Source: Perkinsus olseni
Lineage: Eukaryota; Perkinsozoa; Perkinsida; Perkinsidae
Direction of reading: 5' to 3'
DNA length: 64,000 bases
Assembly: GCA_013115135.1 (NCBI GenBank)
Contig: JABANP010000018.1
Location: 186,001 to 250,000, forward strand
Shown here one piece after another: positions 52,839-64,000 of this stretch. Position 1 is the first letter of the stretch. Each line of letters starts with the position of its first letter. The notes below the pieces were generated by a model. That model was not told the DNA's origin. It did not search any database and worked only from the letters and a program-made list of their open reading frames with translations. A program made the position numbers and the translations under genes.

Positions 52839-55704
52839 ATGCAAGACTTATACTACCAGCTCGGTGACCCGAACCCTCATATCCGGGAGGAATCGGCCTT
52901 GAGTATAGTCCATGAGCTGAAGGCTGACATCAACAATGCGGATACTCATTATACGTTAAAACGGCTTGTCAGGGGCTGCGGTAGTTCGAGAGCTATGTGC
53001 AGGCACGGATTTGCAGCGGCATTGGGACTGGCGACGGCCAAGTTGGTAGAGGCTGCTGATAATGATACTGAGAGTACCTTATCTCATCTATTGTTCTTAA
53101 TAAAGGATAATACAGCCGGTATTAAGAAGGTTGGTGAGGGTATTGATGGCCTCTTAGCGAGGGCAGTAGCATTGGCTGCTGTAGTACAGGCAGGGGCTGT
53201 TACTACCATAGAAAAAGCTGAGGAAGTCGCTGATATGGCATGGCAACTATTCGATGCTGCTAAGAAGCAAAGTATGGTACGGATGCTGGCTGCCAGGGTT
53301 ATAGTACTACTCGCCACTAACGGCGATTTCCAGTTGAAGTCGGTGAAGTCACGGACCTCTATGGGGTCATCGGGTGACATAAACCCTGCGGTGGTTCAAG
53401 TCCCGGCCTTGACGTATGTGTATTTTTCTACTCGACCTGCTGACTTTCGTTTATCGAAGGCGGAGACTATCAAGTCTATAGTGTCGACGCTGTCTAAGAC
53501 CACCACCGATTTCCCCTCACCATCCCGTCACCCTGCTTGGGAGCCTCTACTGGAGCATACTGATGGTCAGCTGGCTGGGCAGGCTATCACTGCTGCACTC
53601 ATCGGAGGTAGTGTTGGTGAGAAGGCTCTATTGTTACAGCTACTGTTTGGGTTGGGTAAGTTCTTTGGTCCATGGCCGAAGGAGGCTGTGCAGTTGCTAT
53701 TCAACCCACAACATAAGGATCTACGTAAAGTGCAGGGGGCCTGCTTGCAGAGGATGGCCGAGTACTTCGGCCAAAATGGCTCTCTAGTCGATAGGCTTGA
53801 TGATGGGGCTCGTAATGAACTCCTTATGGCTGGTATTAAATGCTGTACCCCTGGCATGCCTGCTGTTGTCACGAAGCATATCCTGTCTATCTGTGTATGG
53901 CCACTAGGTCAGGAAGGTGTATCCTCCTTGGTCGGTAATATGGTACCATTAGCAGCTAGCAACCGATGGGCTCAGGAACGTCTGTGCAATGCTGTATCCC
54001 ATCCCAATGCTACTGAGGATGCTATCAAGACAGCTTTGTCAGAACTTCTTAAGGAGGGCCCTACTGCCACCCCAGCTGTACGGAAGGCTCTCACCGGTCT
54101 CAGTCGTCGGTCCACTGGTGACTGGGCCTCAGTGGCCTTCCAGTGCGTCAGAGGCTGCCCCTTCCCTCACGGAGGACATGGATAAGCTGGCCAAGAAGGT
54201 GCTGAAGACCATCAAGAAGTCAGATCATGCAGACGCTATCGGGCCATGGCTAAAGTGGCAGTGGATTAATGTGGCAGCTCCTGGTGCTGAGGATGAACAG
54301 GAGGGCCTCGATAACCTTGATGGTGCCATTGGGGCTGCTAATGAATTTGATGCCATTGCTGGTGCCTTACCTGACCTGTATGGTGAGAGTAAGAATATTG
54401 TGAGGAACTCTACTGGTAGGCTGTGGCAGTATTTGGTGAAGGAGGGGTATGTATCATGGGCTGATGCTGATGAGATGGTTAAGGATGTGTGTGGGGAAAG
54501 TGAGGAGGAAGGGGGCGAGGGCGGTGCTGCTAGTGATGACGATGAGGATGATCTTGATGAGAACGACGATAAGCCGTTCTTGCCACCGATTATCCCTGCT
54601 AATAATGGTAATACTGACGATATAGTTATGGAGGACGAGGAGGATCTATTAGCCATGCTTAATGATGAGGATGCCGAGAGAGCTGCCCAGGCCTTCATCC
54701 AACAGCAAGGAGGTAAGAGTTCTGGTGCCAAGCTGGAGCGTGGTAAGGAGGCTAGGGTTGTGATCATGCGGAAGATACATAGAGTGGATCTATTGGAGAT
54801 GTGGGCTACTACCTCCGCTGCTGGGAGCCTCGCTGAAAGGCTCGATGTAGTTTCCCGTATACTAGCCTATGCTGGCCGTATGAGGATCGATAAGAAGTCT
54901 AAGGAAGGTGACGGGGGCCTCAATGAAGCTAAGGGCGAGCTGAGGAACAGACTATTAGGCTTGGTCAAGCGATTCCGAGCAGCAGGCCTGCCTTTGGATG
55001 AGGCACCCAGTGAAGAGGCTATCTCCAAGTTAGTATCCTTCTTGCCCAACAAGGAGGCCCCGATACAGCAGGAATGTGCGCATCTCATAGCCTACCTCTC
55101 TCGACCCGATCCTGATACTACTGGAAAGATATTAACTAAGTTGATCAAGGAGTGGTGTGGTGGTGCTAAGTTGTCTATCCATGCTACTGCATGGGAGAGC
55201 TTATCATGGTCATTATTGGCAAAGGTGGATTGGAATGCTGTTGTCCCTACCCCTGCCCATGCCCCTACTAAGGGATTTGTGTTCCGAGAGCTTCTTACTA
55301 TACTGCACCGCCTGGCCAAGTCGAAGCAGCTTGAGTGTCCTCATCTCGATGAGGTTGTATATAGACTAGTTGGGGTAGTAGCTGATAAATGGTGTAATGG
55401 TACTCTAGGCCGTAGTAGGGGCCAGATAGCAACCAAGGCTATATCTGCCCTGATGGCTGTTGGTGGTAGCCAACAGCAGCAGTGGGATGCTTCTGTAGTA
55501 CAATGGTTACAGGACCTCAAGGAGCAGCCTGCTCTGGGGGCTGTTAGTAAGCTAGCTGCTACTGCACTTGCCGCCGCCTCCGACAAGAATAAGGGTGCTG
55601 GGAAGAAGCGATCCAGGCAGCAACAGCAGCAGCGGGAGGATGATGATGAAGCGGCAGTCAATGGTACTAAGAAGTCCAAGTTGACCACAACAGCTACAGC
55701 ATGA
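52839..55704 (+). CDS. POL5/MYBBP1A-like nucleolar protein
   Basis: The chosen start is ATG 52839 (MQDLYYQLGDPNPHIREESA). The frame is open to about 54120, then resumes one base off; a 34- or 55-nt GT-AG intron ending GCGTCAG at about 54151 restores it to give AAPSLTEDMDKLAKKV. It ends KKSKLTTTATA at TGA 55702-55704. THYTLKRLVRGCGSSR followed by a second helical block is the mark of the DNA polymerase phi family (yeast Pol5, vertebrate MYBBP1A), HEAT-like proteins needed for rRNA production and not true polymerases. A highly acidic middle (SDDDEDDLDENDD) and a basic Gln-rich tail (KKRSRQQQQQRED) also fit. Total about 940 residues. The first 1.1 kb is duplicated at 45094. Confidence 0.75.
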
Positions 55705-55896
55705 TGATCATAACCTCATCATCATCATCACTGTCGACGTCACCGAGTTGTATGTTGTATCTTTATCATTAGCATCGTTCCTCCTCATTGCTGTTGTAGT
55801 AGTAGCGGTCGCCTTGTTCTTCTTCTCCTACTTAGCCGCCTATACTCTACTGCCCATCTGTCCTCTTACGTAAACATCATCATCTCCATCATCGCC

Positions 55897-57729
55897 ATGC
55901 CTCCAGCAGTTGTGTTGATAAGTCAGTACAGCTGCCATGGGCCGGCATATCTTAGGTATGATAGTGGATAGTAATGATGGCCATGACCACCATGATACCC
56001 CTCATGAACCACCCCCGGGATGGATGATCCTCTTGGAAAGAGCTGATACCAAGCTACGCATATTCGAGTAATCCATCAATCGGCAGCAGCATCGCGTGGT
56101 CTAACACTACCAGTTGTCTTGGTAGGGATACTAGCTCTGACACAGCAGTGAGGGAGGCGGCAGCAGCACTGAGGGAACTATTAGATGCACCACGATGGAA
56201 GCCTAATGAACCATTGGCATTACCATGGTACTGCACGACCTTCTAAGTGTAGTGATGTACCACTTAGCATTACTATCATTGCAGGGGATCCAAGTCACTT
56301 GGGAGGATACGTCATGGTATGGACCCTGAGACGGGAAGCCAAGTACCAGATACCTATACTAATTGGATGATAGTTACTGAAGAGTTGGTATCACTTCATA
56401 TGAAGAGAGGACAATTCAGAGTAAGCGTTGTATGTGTAGCAATATTGACCGTCATAATTGCTGTGGTCAGGAAGCCATGGAGCATCTTGATGAGAAGATG
56501 GATAAAAAACTGCTATCTAGAATTACTCTACCAGCCGAGTATAGAGCTAACATGCTGGTTAATCTACTGCATTGTGAACTAGAGTCAGGGAGAGTAGTGG
56601 AAGCATTAGATTCATCAGAGGATTCTGAAAAGAGGTTATTCCCGGCTGATAAGGGATTTGAAGGTAGTGGTAGTGAGTGTCATTATATTACTGTTTGTGG
56701 TCTGTTATCATTATAGGATGCTGTACTGTCAACCCCAGCATGGCATCTACTCAATGCAAGGACATACTTCTATCACTTCGCATGGGACATGGCCTTGGCA
56801 GAGTGTGAACAGTCTAATGAGGTCCGACAGAAGTTTTCGCGAGACCTAGAAGGGCAACTACATACATGGAGGGATGTAAGTAATACATCACTTCACCACC
56901 ACCACAACAACGTCATCATCATCACTACACCAGCTAGTAGGTGATATACGCCTGGTGTATGGGGCAGAAGCGTCTTGATTCCGGCACTAGGGGTGATATC
57001 ATGGATGCATTGGCATCATGGCAGACGGCTGTGGATGAGGAGCGATTGAGAGTACAGGAGAACCCAAGATTCTCCACGTGCTACTGCTACTACTACCGTC
57101 CCACCTCCACTGATCCTCCTCCTCTCCCTCATGGTAGGTGCTGGTATCTAAGGTTTGTCCTTATGGCCTTATCAAACTGTGGGTATGCTATGCAGAGTGA
57201 GGACAGCCGAGTGGAAGTGCACAAGATACTGTTGGAGAAGTGTGAACAGCTCCTGCAGGATTTATCAGAGAACCCTAGGGCTAGGTAATAATGGTTATCA
57301 TCGGGTCGCAAGTGGGACATCGTCAATGATCCTCAGAAGCGATCCATTACTAAGGAAGGCCAGGAGAGTTATAAAGACTCATAGTCTACCTGATGGTGGC
57401 ATACGGAGGAGTGTCCTGCATGTTGATGCTACTGCATGCGGTACCCTGGCACGATGGATAAAACATTCTACTCAGGTAGTAGTTAATAGCGGGAACTGCT
57501 GGATAAGTGAGGTTGTGGAGTATCTTGCCTCAGAATCCCAACGTAGAATTTGATACGTATTACACTCAACCAGGTGGATTAGCAATACCTGGTGTAGGAG
57601 TGAAAACTATTAAAGCCAATCCATCCAGGAGACATCATCACTGCTGATTATGGCCCTCCTTACCAAATACCCAAGGCGGCTCTTAGAGGAGTATGTGCAC
57701 GGAATGCTTTGCTACAAGAGTCTAGCTAG
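55897..57729 (+). CDS. SET-domain protein (putative lysine methyltransferase)
   Basis: From ATG 55897 (MPPAVVLISQYSCHGPAYLR) short exons run in plus sense. They include GMDPETGSQVPDTYTNWMIV, helical pieces resembling TPR units (RANMLVNLLHCELESGRVVE; ARTYFYHFAWDMALAECEQS) and then the SET-like core: HVDATACGTLARWIKHSTQ (about 57420-57475), after a 59-nt intron NPNVEFDTYYTQPGGLAIPG, and HPGDIITADYGPPYQIPKA (about 57625-57680). These match the ..GxARxIxHSxxPN.. and ..GExIxxDYG.. blocks of SET methyltransferases. One base (or a 22-nt intron) separates the last two blocks in frame at about 57597-57620. The usual Cys of HSC is Thr here. It ends QESS at TAG 57727-57729. Substrate unknown. Confidence 0.5.
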
Positions 57730-57744
57730 AACGTGTCTCAGAGT

Positions 57745-58470
57745 ATGAGCCCAGGACCTTACCAAGCCGACTTCCCCTACCTGTCTACCGTCCTTAATGG
57801 CTTAGCTACGAGTACATCACCTTTGAGACCAGGACGCTTATTCAGGATGATTGAGAGCTTAGCGAGGATAGAACAGCAGGAGGAGGCTACGGTGAGGAGG
57901 CTGAGCTTAGTACCAGCAGCGGTAGTAGTAGTATGCTGGCATCATGTCAGGAGGAGTATCCAGAAGTACTCGAGGAGGATAAGTTCTACCTGGACGAGTA
58001 TGGTAACCTCAAAGCCGGACCTGAAACGTATGCAAAGTTGAACTCTCGATGATGGTATTATCATTGTCGAACCATGATCAGGCACATTGATTCGGGGGTG
58101 TACATAATGCTGTACGGTGGAGTATTGAGACGGGGCCCTATGAGCTACTTTGGTGTAGCAGTACCATGGAGGAAGACGGCACCTTGCTATAGGGTTGTAC
58201 AGGATCCTATCAACAATACCTACTGCATGTATAAGAGGAGTATGTATGATGATGATAAGGACATTATCTTCTCAGTAACCTCGATGATGATGATGACGAC
58301 TAGCAGGAGGCCGACTCTGCTTCGGTGGACTACGTCACAGCAGCAGCAGCAGCACGATCCCTACGCTCACGAGCTAATGCTGCCGACCACGATGGTGGTG
58401 ATGATACCACTACAGAGCAGCAGCGCTACCGAACAGTTTTCCTCCAAGTCGTCGTCTTAGACACCAAATT
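57745..58470 (+). CDS. Coding-like exons, unrecognised
   Basis: Exon-like frames on the plus strand: MSPGPYQADFPYLSTVLNGL and RLFRMIESLARIEQQEEATV (from about 57745), then an acidic piece EEYPEVLEEDKFYLDEYGNL with GPETYAKLN (about 57955-58050), VAVPWRKTAPCYRVVQDPIN (about 58157-58216) and DYVTAAAAARSLRSRANAAD (about 58328-58388). It may be the 3' part of the SET gene or a separate gene. No domain recognised. Confidence 0.3.
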
Positions 58471-58729
58471 ATCCTCTCTTATTATTCTCTTACCTCGCGT
58501 TGCAGTAGGTCAATGGTCGGTAGCACGTGAGTCTGCTTGGGTACTAGCCTGCCCCTTGTGGGAACAGTTTCATCCTCCGTCCTGCCAATGTCCAAGGAGT
58601 GGTCGTATAGTGGCCCCCCGACACGTCGTGCTCCTCCTCCCTCTGTTGCTGATGGACCAGGATTAGACAGGTTCTCATTGCGATAGGTCCCAGTTGATCA
58701 TCATCGTGCTATTCTGCTGTCACTCGTAG

Positions 58730-60327
58730 ATATGGTGCTGATGGTGAAGATACTCGGATGGCCGGATACGATGATGACTACATACGCACACGACTGGTCA
58801 ATAGACTGGGGAGTACTTATCCGCTTATTGCTCTTGCCACGCCACTCCGAGTAGCATATCACTACTATTATCGTTTCAGATGACCTCCATTACTATTACG
58901 ATCATCGGGGCGTACACGACAATGATACACCTGTATCAGCCCCATACAGAGCTACACAGGTGGTACCTACTGCGGTGGAGGGTGTGGTAGTGACCCCCTA
59001 ATAGGTCGAGGATGGTGGCAGTATATCATCATCATCACGCTCCGGAGTGGTACCAGAGGATGATCCGTGGAGACGGAGGACCGCCCCAGAATCATCCAAG
59101 AATAGGATGATGTAGTACCAGCAGGAACACTGTCATCAGTATCGTCAGTAGCCATACTACCCTCAGGCCCACTTCTTCCTCACACGACCCATCTCAACAA
59201 CCCGATGACTATAGGGTCACGGATCCGGTCGTGCTGAGAGACTCCCATTGGACTATGCTGGAGGGCGGATTCTCATGCTCCCTTTGTGGTAGTACTAATG
59301 ATGTGCTCCTCCTCCTCATCATCATCCCTCTACTATTACCATCGTGTAGATACCACAGTTGTGCACGAAGCGCAGCTACGGGATCATATAAAAGGGAAGA
59401 GACATCAGAAGCATCTAAATTATCTCCAATGGGAGCGGTCCTCACACAGCGATAGTGATGGTACTGCTGCTGCCGGTGTCACTGCTGCTAATGCTACCAT
59501 AACAACGACACCAAGTGGTCGCCTGTCTACAAGGGCTGATTCGGCGGGAGTGGCCATCCATCATTCTTGTCCAACTATGGATGAGAAGCATGCTGGCGCT
59601 GCTACTGCCATTAGACCTAGTGAACACAACAACAACAGCAGCAGCAGCAGCCATGGTCGTACTCCACCGGATCCGGTAAGCAGGAGCAGTAGTGATAATC
59701 GCATTACTCGGGTATACTGTAGGCGAGTGGGTGGATGGACGACAGCGAGATGGAAGACTACACCAAACAGTGCAACAGGCAATTCTGGACCCCGGCAGGA
59801 GAGCCTAGAACAGATGGTTTGGTCGACTTTGAAGGTAGTAGTAATGAAGAATGATACACCAGCATCATTACACCAGGAACAGTGTGCAGTAAAGGTATTA
59901 TCCTCAGGTATAGAGGGAGAATGCTATGCCCCGGCACATTGTGTGTATGATGCCATGTATTGTTGTCTGTGCCAAGCCAAACCAGATGGGTAGTAGGGAT
60001 ACCCCCAGCATGATGGATGGTTGTAGTACTACTCAGATGGTGGAAGTGGATAGAGCACTTCAAAGGGAAGAAGCATCTGAAGCATGTATATTCTACCAGA
60101 TCCACCCATATAGCCTATTGGCAGAAGCTGTCAGCAGGGACTGGGGTAGTGATGGAAGCAGCAACAGCAGCAGCAGCATCCTGTTCACAACACCACATCA
60201 TCATCATTATCATCACTCTCAGCTCGTCTACTACTACAACCATCTTGATGGATACTGGTGTTGGGAGGATGGCCACGTTCCAGCGATAGACTTCCACACT
60301 CCTTGGGAAGTCATGCGACCACCGTAG
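58730..60327 (+). CDS. U1-type zinc-finger protein A
   Basis: Two matrin/U1-type C2H2 fingers, a type that binds RNA or double-stranded RNA in splicing factors. Finger 1: SHWTMLEGGFSCSLC, an intron (donor at about 59288), then TTVVHEAQLRDHIKGKRH (to about 59410). Finger 2: CCLCQAKPDGWWKWIEHFKG with KKH, split by an intron at about 59993-60037, ending VYSTRSTHIAYWQKL. Ser/Thr- and Asn-rich linkers lie between. The C-terminus has YYYNHLDGYWCWEDGH and ends at TAG 60325-60327. Upstream exons at about 58730-58870 (DDDYIRTRLVNRLGSTYPLI) and 59160-59230 (SSSHDPSQQPDDYRVTDP) are probably part of it; the start is not settled. Gene B follows directly and repeats the finger-2-to-C-terminus block. Confidence 0.55.
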
Positions 60328-60579
60328 CAATACCATTACCTGAGGTAATTTACCTCTCCAGTAACTAGTTGGTACTATTGTTCATCATTGCTGCTACTGC
60401 TGCTGCTGCTGCTGTCGTCATGGAGGGGCCTTCAGTGATCTAACGTCAGTGGAGGCCCCTTCGTGTAGCATCCTCATCATCACCTATTGCGCTCCATTGT
60501 CCTTTTATTCCTCTCACTGTTGTGCCCTCCCCTATCAAGCATCACCACCATCCCCAGTTGTTGTTGTCGTCCTTCGGTC

Positions 60580-62785
60580 TATGTTGTCATCCCACCCACC
60601 ATCATCATCCGTAACAACAGCCGATCAGCTGGTGGCACGAACGATCGAGCTGAGTGTAATAGGTTGCCATCCATTGTGGAGCTGCATAGCATACTTCCGT
60701 CATTCCAGCCCTTCCAACCAGCCTCGGTCTCTGCTGCTGCGAACACTGGTGGCCGAGTCCTCCTCACATCCCCAGAGCAGCGAGAAGCGGCGCCTCGATG
60801 GGAAGAGTAGGTCAGCAGCAGCAGCATCATCCCTCACCATGATGATGATGCTGTTTAGACACCCCTGTGATTTATGTAAATGTGTATTGTATTCGGCGGA
60901 AGAGTTGAGGAACCACGTGAATGGTAAGCGTCATCAGAAGGCATTGAGGAATCGTGACTGGTTCAAAGCTCAAGAAGAGAAGTAAGACCACGACACTACG
61001 GCCACTACTACAGCCACTGCAACGATCAGGAGACTCGCTACAGTCAATGAGCATGAGGTCTTCCTCGCTTCGTCATCTCACAGTAACATCAACGAGAACA
61101 CTAATAGAGCTGTAGTGAACGATAAGGAGTAAGCTGATGCATCTCCCTCCTTCTCCTCCTGCTGCTCCTGTCGTGGATGATGATGCCTTCCATTGCTAGC
61201 TATACTCCCTCGTCTCACCTCATGCGGCAGTGTCCTAGTGACTGGGAGGTCACTGCAGAGGGCTTCAAGTGCACGATCTGTGGTGAGCAGTAGAAGTAGT
61301 AGAGCAGTGGGCTGGCTGTGGAGCGTATCGAGTTCAGGATGTACTGTGAACAGTGAGGGCTGCATGGACATGCATCTGCTTGGCTCGGGGCATCGGAAGA
61401 AGAAGGAATCACTCCAATGGCAGAGGAGAGCGACGGCAACAACAACTGCTACTACAACAACGACACCTTCCAGTCAACAACAACAACAATCAGCATCATC
61501 ATCAATGACAACAACTCCACCATCGAGCGACGATGTGGCCCAAGGCGACAATTGGGACCTGTCCCAGATACCCGAGGAAGAAAGATGTTTTATAAGATGG
61601 GATGATCAGAGGGGATATGTCTGCAGCTGTTGTGGTATGTTGGGCTGTGGTTTCCCCTATTCATCATCATCATGCTGTGTTGTAGATGCCGCCTGCTGTA
61701 CTGTGGAGATCCTACAAATACATTTACAAGGCAAGAAGCATACAAGTAAATCCAAGTGGTATAAAACGATGGCACAACATCATCAGGGAGATGGAAGCCA
61801 CACAGCAACAGCAACAGCAGCAGTCACTGCGTAGGGTCTTGTGTATCAGTGATGATGCTGGGTTGATGATTGACATCACTGGTCTCAGAGGTGAATCAAT
61901 AGGGTTGGTCATTTTCGAGGACCACACGATATGGGAGGAGACTAACACGGGCTGGCGGTGTAAACTGTGTGGTAATACGACCCGCAGTTACCTCAGTGTT
62001 GTTATGTCGTTCATCTCAGATGCAGCAGTTAACAGTGACTCGATGGGTATGGCCCACATGTCAAGCAGGAAGCATCAGACAAATCTAGCATGGGCTTCAA
62101 CAACATCAGCTGCAACATCATCCGCGCATCAGAATAATAACCCGGTAATGCTTCGACGCTGAAGTAGGTGGAGTAAGGCTAGCCATTCCTGGCAGGGTGC
62201 TGCGGTCGATAACCAATGGCGGGCCGGCAGCTATGATGAGGATACACAATTCCACAATGAGTGCACTTATCAGTTCTACGGCAATCGAGACAAGCCAGTG
62301 AGCTTCGGCCATGTCGACAATACTGGTAGATGCCCATACATCCTCTCTGCTACCTATCTCTGCTCCAGGGCCTGCTGCCGGCCACGCGCCCCGCTCATAA
62401 CGATTGGATGGATTGTCGATGCAAACTATGTCAGACCGGGGATATCTGCGGGTAGGCTTCTTGGTGGTGGGTATATTAGACAGTACTTTGTTAGATGGGG
62501 GGCTTGGTCAGCACACTTTAACGGTAAGGCTCACAAGAAGAATGTGCGGATGAGTAAATATGAATACCAGGCCGTCTGGCAAAAGCTCAATGCAGAAGGA
62601 GTACCAGAGTCGGGAGGTGCACTGCACGATCGCGTTACTTTTTCCTCTCTATTCAGTTTGAGTACTACTACGATCACCTCACGGGATTGTGGGATTCAAC
62701 AAATCCGGTAGAAGATGAGATCGAGGCCTTCCCAGAGGATGGTATACTCTACATTCGTGACCCACCGACATTAGTCGAGGAATGA
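60580..62785 (+). CDS. U1-type zinc-finger protein B (five finger modules)
   Basis: Five U1-type fingers in plus-strand exons: HPCDLCKCVLYSAEELRNHV with NGKRH (60861-60935); GFKCTIC, intron, MDMHLLGSGH (61265-61395); GYVCSCC, intron, VEILQIHLQGKKH (61615-61742); GWRCKLC, intron, MGMAHMSSRKH (61950-62075); CRCKLCQTGDICG, intron, WGAWSAHFNGKAH (62420-62535). The last is close to finger 2 of gene A: both continue to WQKL and lead to a YYYxHLxGxW motif (here EYYYDHLTGLWDS, about 62665) and a short acidic end, stop TGA 62783-62785. Linkers are rich in T, Q, S and H. The start is uncertain; an open frame from about 60580 reads MLSSHPPSSSVTTADQLVAR. Role inferred: RNA-binding, possibly in splicing. 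Confidence 0.6.
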
Positions 62786-63296
62786 GCCGCTCCGTCTATG
62801 ATTCCATATGGAAATCATGACAATGGTTGGTTGAGTTACTAACAACCCATTCTGTCTTTTTTTGTGAACGACAAATGATATTGACTTTTACTATCTCCTA
62901 GTTGCGTTGGGGAGAAGGGCATTGTTAGCACGCTGGCAACCTCGACCAAGGTGATTTAGACTCATTATCAACTCCGGGACTAGGAAAAAAACTCACCGAC
63001 GCCAAAAGAGATCAATCCGAATTGAGTTAACGTTTTTAAACTGGTAACGCGACAAACGCATTTACGAGGTCACTTGACCGTCGAGGAATGAACAATCACA
63101 GTATTGGACAGTGGAGGTGAATATGGAACAATCGTCCCACAACAAAGTGAGGAACATACGAACAAGCCAGCAAATCATAGAAACTTGACCCAGCAGGTCG
63201 ATTGTTACACAGTAGCAAATAAATAGTGATTCACCACGAGAGGGTAACACTAGAAAAGATAAAAAGGACATACTAGAAATTGTAGGAGAAACAAAC
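62786..63296. other. Convergent intergenic region
   Basis: The zinc-finger gene (plus) and the transporter gene (minus) end towards each other. The stretch is AT-rich with T and A runs (about 62855 and 62980) and should hold both 3' ends. No gene was seen. Confidence 0.5.
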
Positions 63297-64000
63297 TCAC
63301 AGCATATCGGTAATCCATATACCGAAGATACTTCCGATAAGGATACCATTGATGAGACAGAAACCCATGGCATAACCAGCGATTTCCTGCTCATCCTTCT
63401 GGTCAGGGACCTTCTTTGGACCGAGCATCATACCAAGAGTGGCAACAACACCGTTAGTGAAGGCGAATACTGCCATCATAACGTGTTTAAACCAGTTATA
63501 ATGGAAAGGAATGACGGTGGGGAAAACCCTGATGCATATGAAAAGTGGTATGAAGATGGCACGTCCAAGAGAGAGTACGACTAACCAAGTCTGGGATAAG
63601 CGAATTCCCATATTTGGGGCGAAACGACCGACAGTATCGAAAATCTGATACATATACGTTACGAGGGGAATGAAGTTGGCGCTATCATCGGGACCCTTGG
63701 AGCTTGTGAACTGCGTTACTTGAGAAGGGAACACGGTGAAGGTTATAGTAAGAACAGACCAAACAATAAATGCTGGTACCATAATGTCCTTGAGGATAGC
63801 ATAAACAGGACGATTACTCTGTCGGGTGGTGAAGCTCTCCTTCTTCCTGTTCTCCTCAACCTTGAGTATATCACTCATGTAGGAGTGTTTTACCATACAG
63901 AGGCGGAACATCGGAATAACCAATATGGTCATTATCGATGTCACGGCGAAGAAGATCAAGCACCTCCACTCGGCATAACGTTGAACCCCACATGATGTTA
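63297..64000 (-). CDS. ENT-family nucleoside transporter, partial (5' part outside the window)
   Basis: The minus-strand frame is open from the window end to the stop at 63297, about 234 codons, the C-terminal half of an ENT. It reads YAEWRCLIFFAVTSIMTILV, the loop VEENRKKESFTTRQSNRPVY, TYMYQIFDTVGRFAPNMG (the conserved GR of TM8), then the last helices to FGIWITDML. It differs clearly from the 11-27 kb copies: RQSNRP instead of RQTRRP, an insert SSKGPDDSANFI, and no LGQ terminus. So it is an older paralogue. Orientation is minus. No intron is seen in the visible part. Confidence 0.85.
   Translation of the reverse strand, partial: TSCGVQRYAEWRCLIFFAVTSIMTILVIPMFRLCMVKHSYMSDILKVEENRKKESFTTRQSNRPVYAILKDIMVPAFIVWSVLTITFTVFPSQVTQFTSSKGPDDSANFIPLVTYMYQIFDTVGRFAPNMGIRLSQTWLVVLSLGRAIFIPLFICIRVFPTVIPFHYNWFKHVMMAVFAFTNGVVATLGMMLGPKKVPDQKDEQEIAGYAMGFCLINGILIGSIFGIWITDML

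Noticed and set aside
54110..54185. Frameshift in the POL5-like gene
   Set aside because: A 34- or 55-nt GT-AG intron with a suitable phase explains the frame change.

Overview
The window is nuclear DNA of a protist. Genes sit on both strands and are cut by many short GT-AG introns, mostly 40-60 nt. I infer an alveolate close to Perkinsus. The reasons are the intron style, splice-acceptor-like tracts just before some start codons (as expected for spliced-leader trans-splicing) and tandem arrays of transporter genes. This assignment is inference, not proof. All exon joins were read by eye.

Layout. 1-10.2 kb: an unresolved acidic/hydrophobic gene (minus), a probable mitochondrial protein of about ten exons (minus), an unrecognised gene (plus), and a SAP-domain plus NSF/Sec18-like AAA ATPase gene (plus). 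11.3-27.6 kb: an array of equilibrative nucleoside transporter (ENT/SLC29) genes, three on minus and four and a fragment on plus, arranged head to head around 17.0-17.4 kb. Three copies look intact, one has three frameshifts, one has a single inserted base, and two have lesions only at the N-terminus. 29.4-30.6 kb: pyridoxal phosphate synthase PDX1 in six exons. 30.9-39.0 kb: a coiled-coil gene whose intron carries a 6.36-kb Ty3/gypsy-type LTR retrotransposon in antisense. 39.2-44.5 kb: an unrecognised gene, a TRMO/TsaA tRNA methyltransferase and a DDX52/Rok1 helicase. 45.1-55.7 kb: a 1.14-kb truncated duplicate of a POL5/MYBBP1A gene, a gene-poor stretch with an inverted-repeat element and a small coiled-coil gene, then the full POL5-like gene. 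55.9-62.8 kb: a SET-domain gene and two tandem genes built from U1-type zinc-finger modules. 63.3 kb to the end: an eighth, divergent ENT gene running off the window.

The most notable points are: the retrotransposon sits four bases into a 45-nt intron, and its TSD plus LTR end rebuild the first six bases of the splice donor; its gag reading frame starts inside the LTR and a +1 overlap precedes the integrase core; the zinc-finger genes repeat a module whose intron falls at the same phase just after the CxxC pair; and the ENT array mixes near-identical central segments with divergent ends and has lost a signature Trp in one clade. Several single-base frame breaks (ENT copies, DDX52, possibly TRMO and SET) could be real decay or assembly error; reads would decide.
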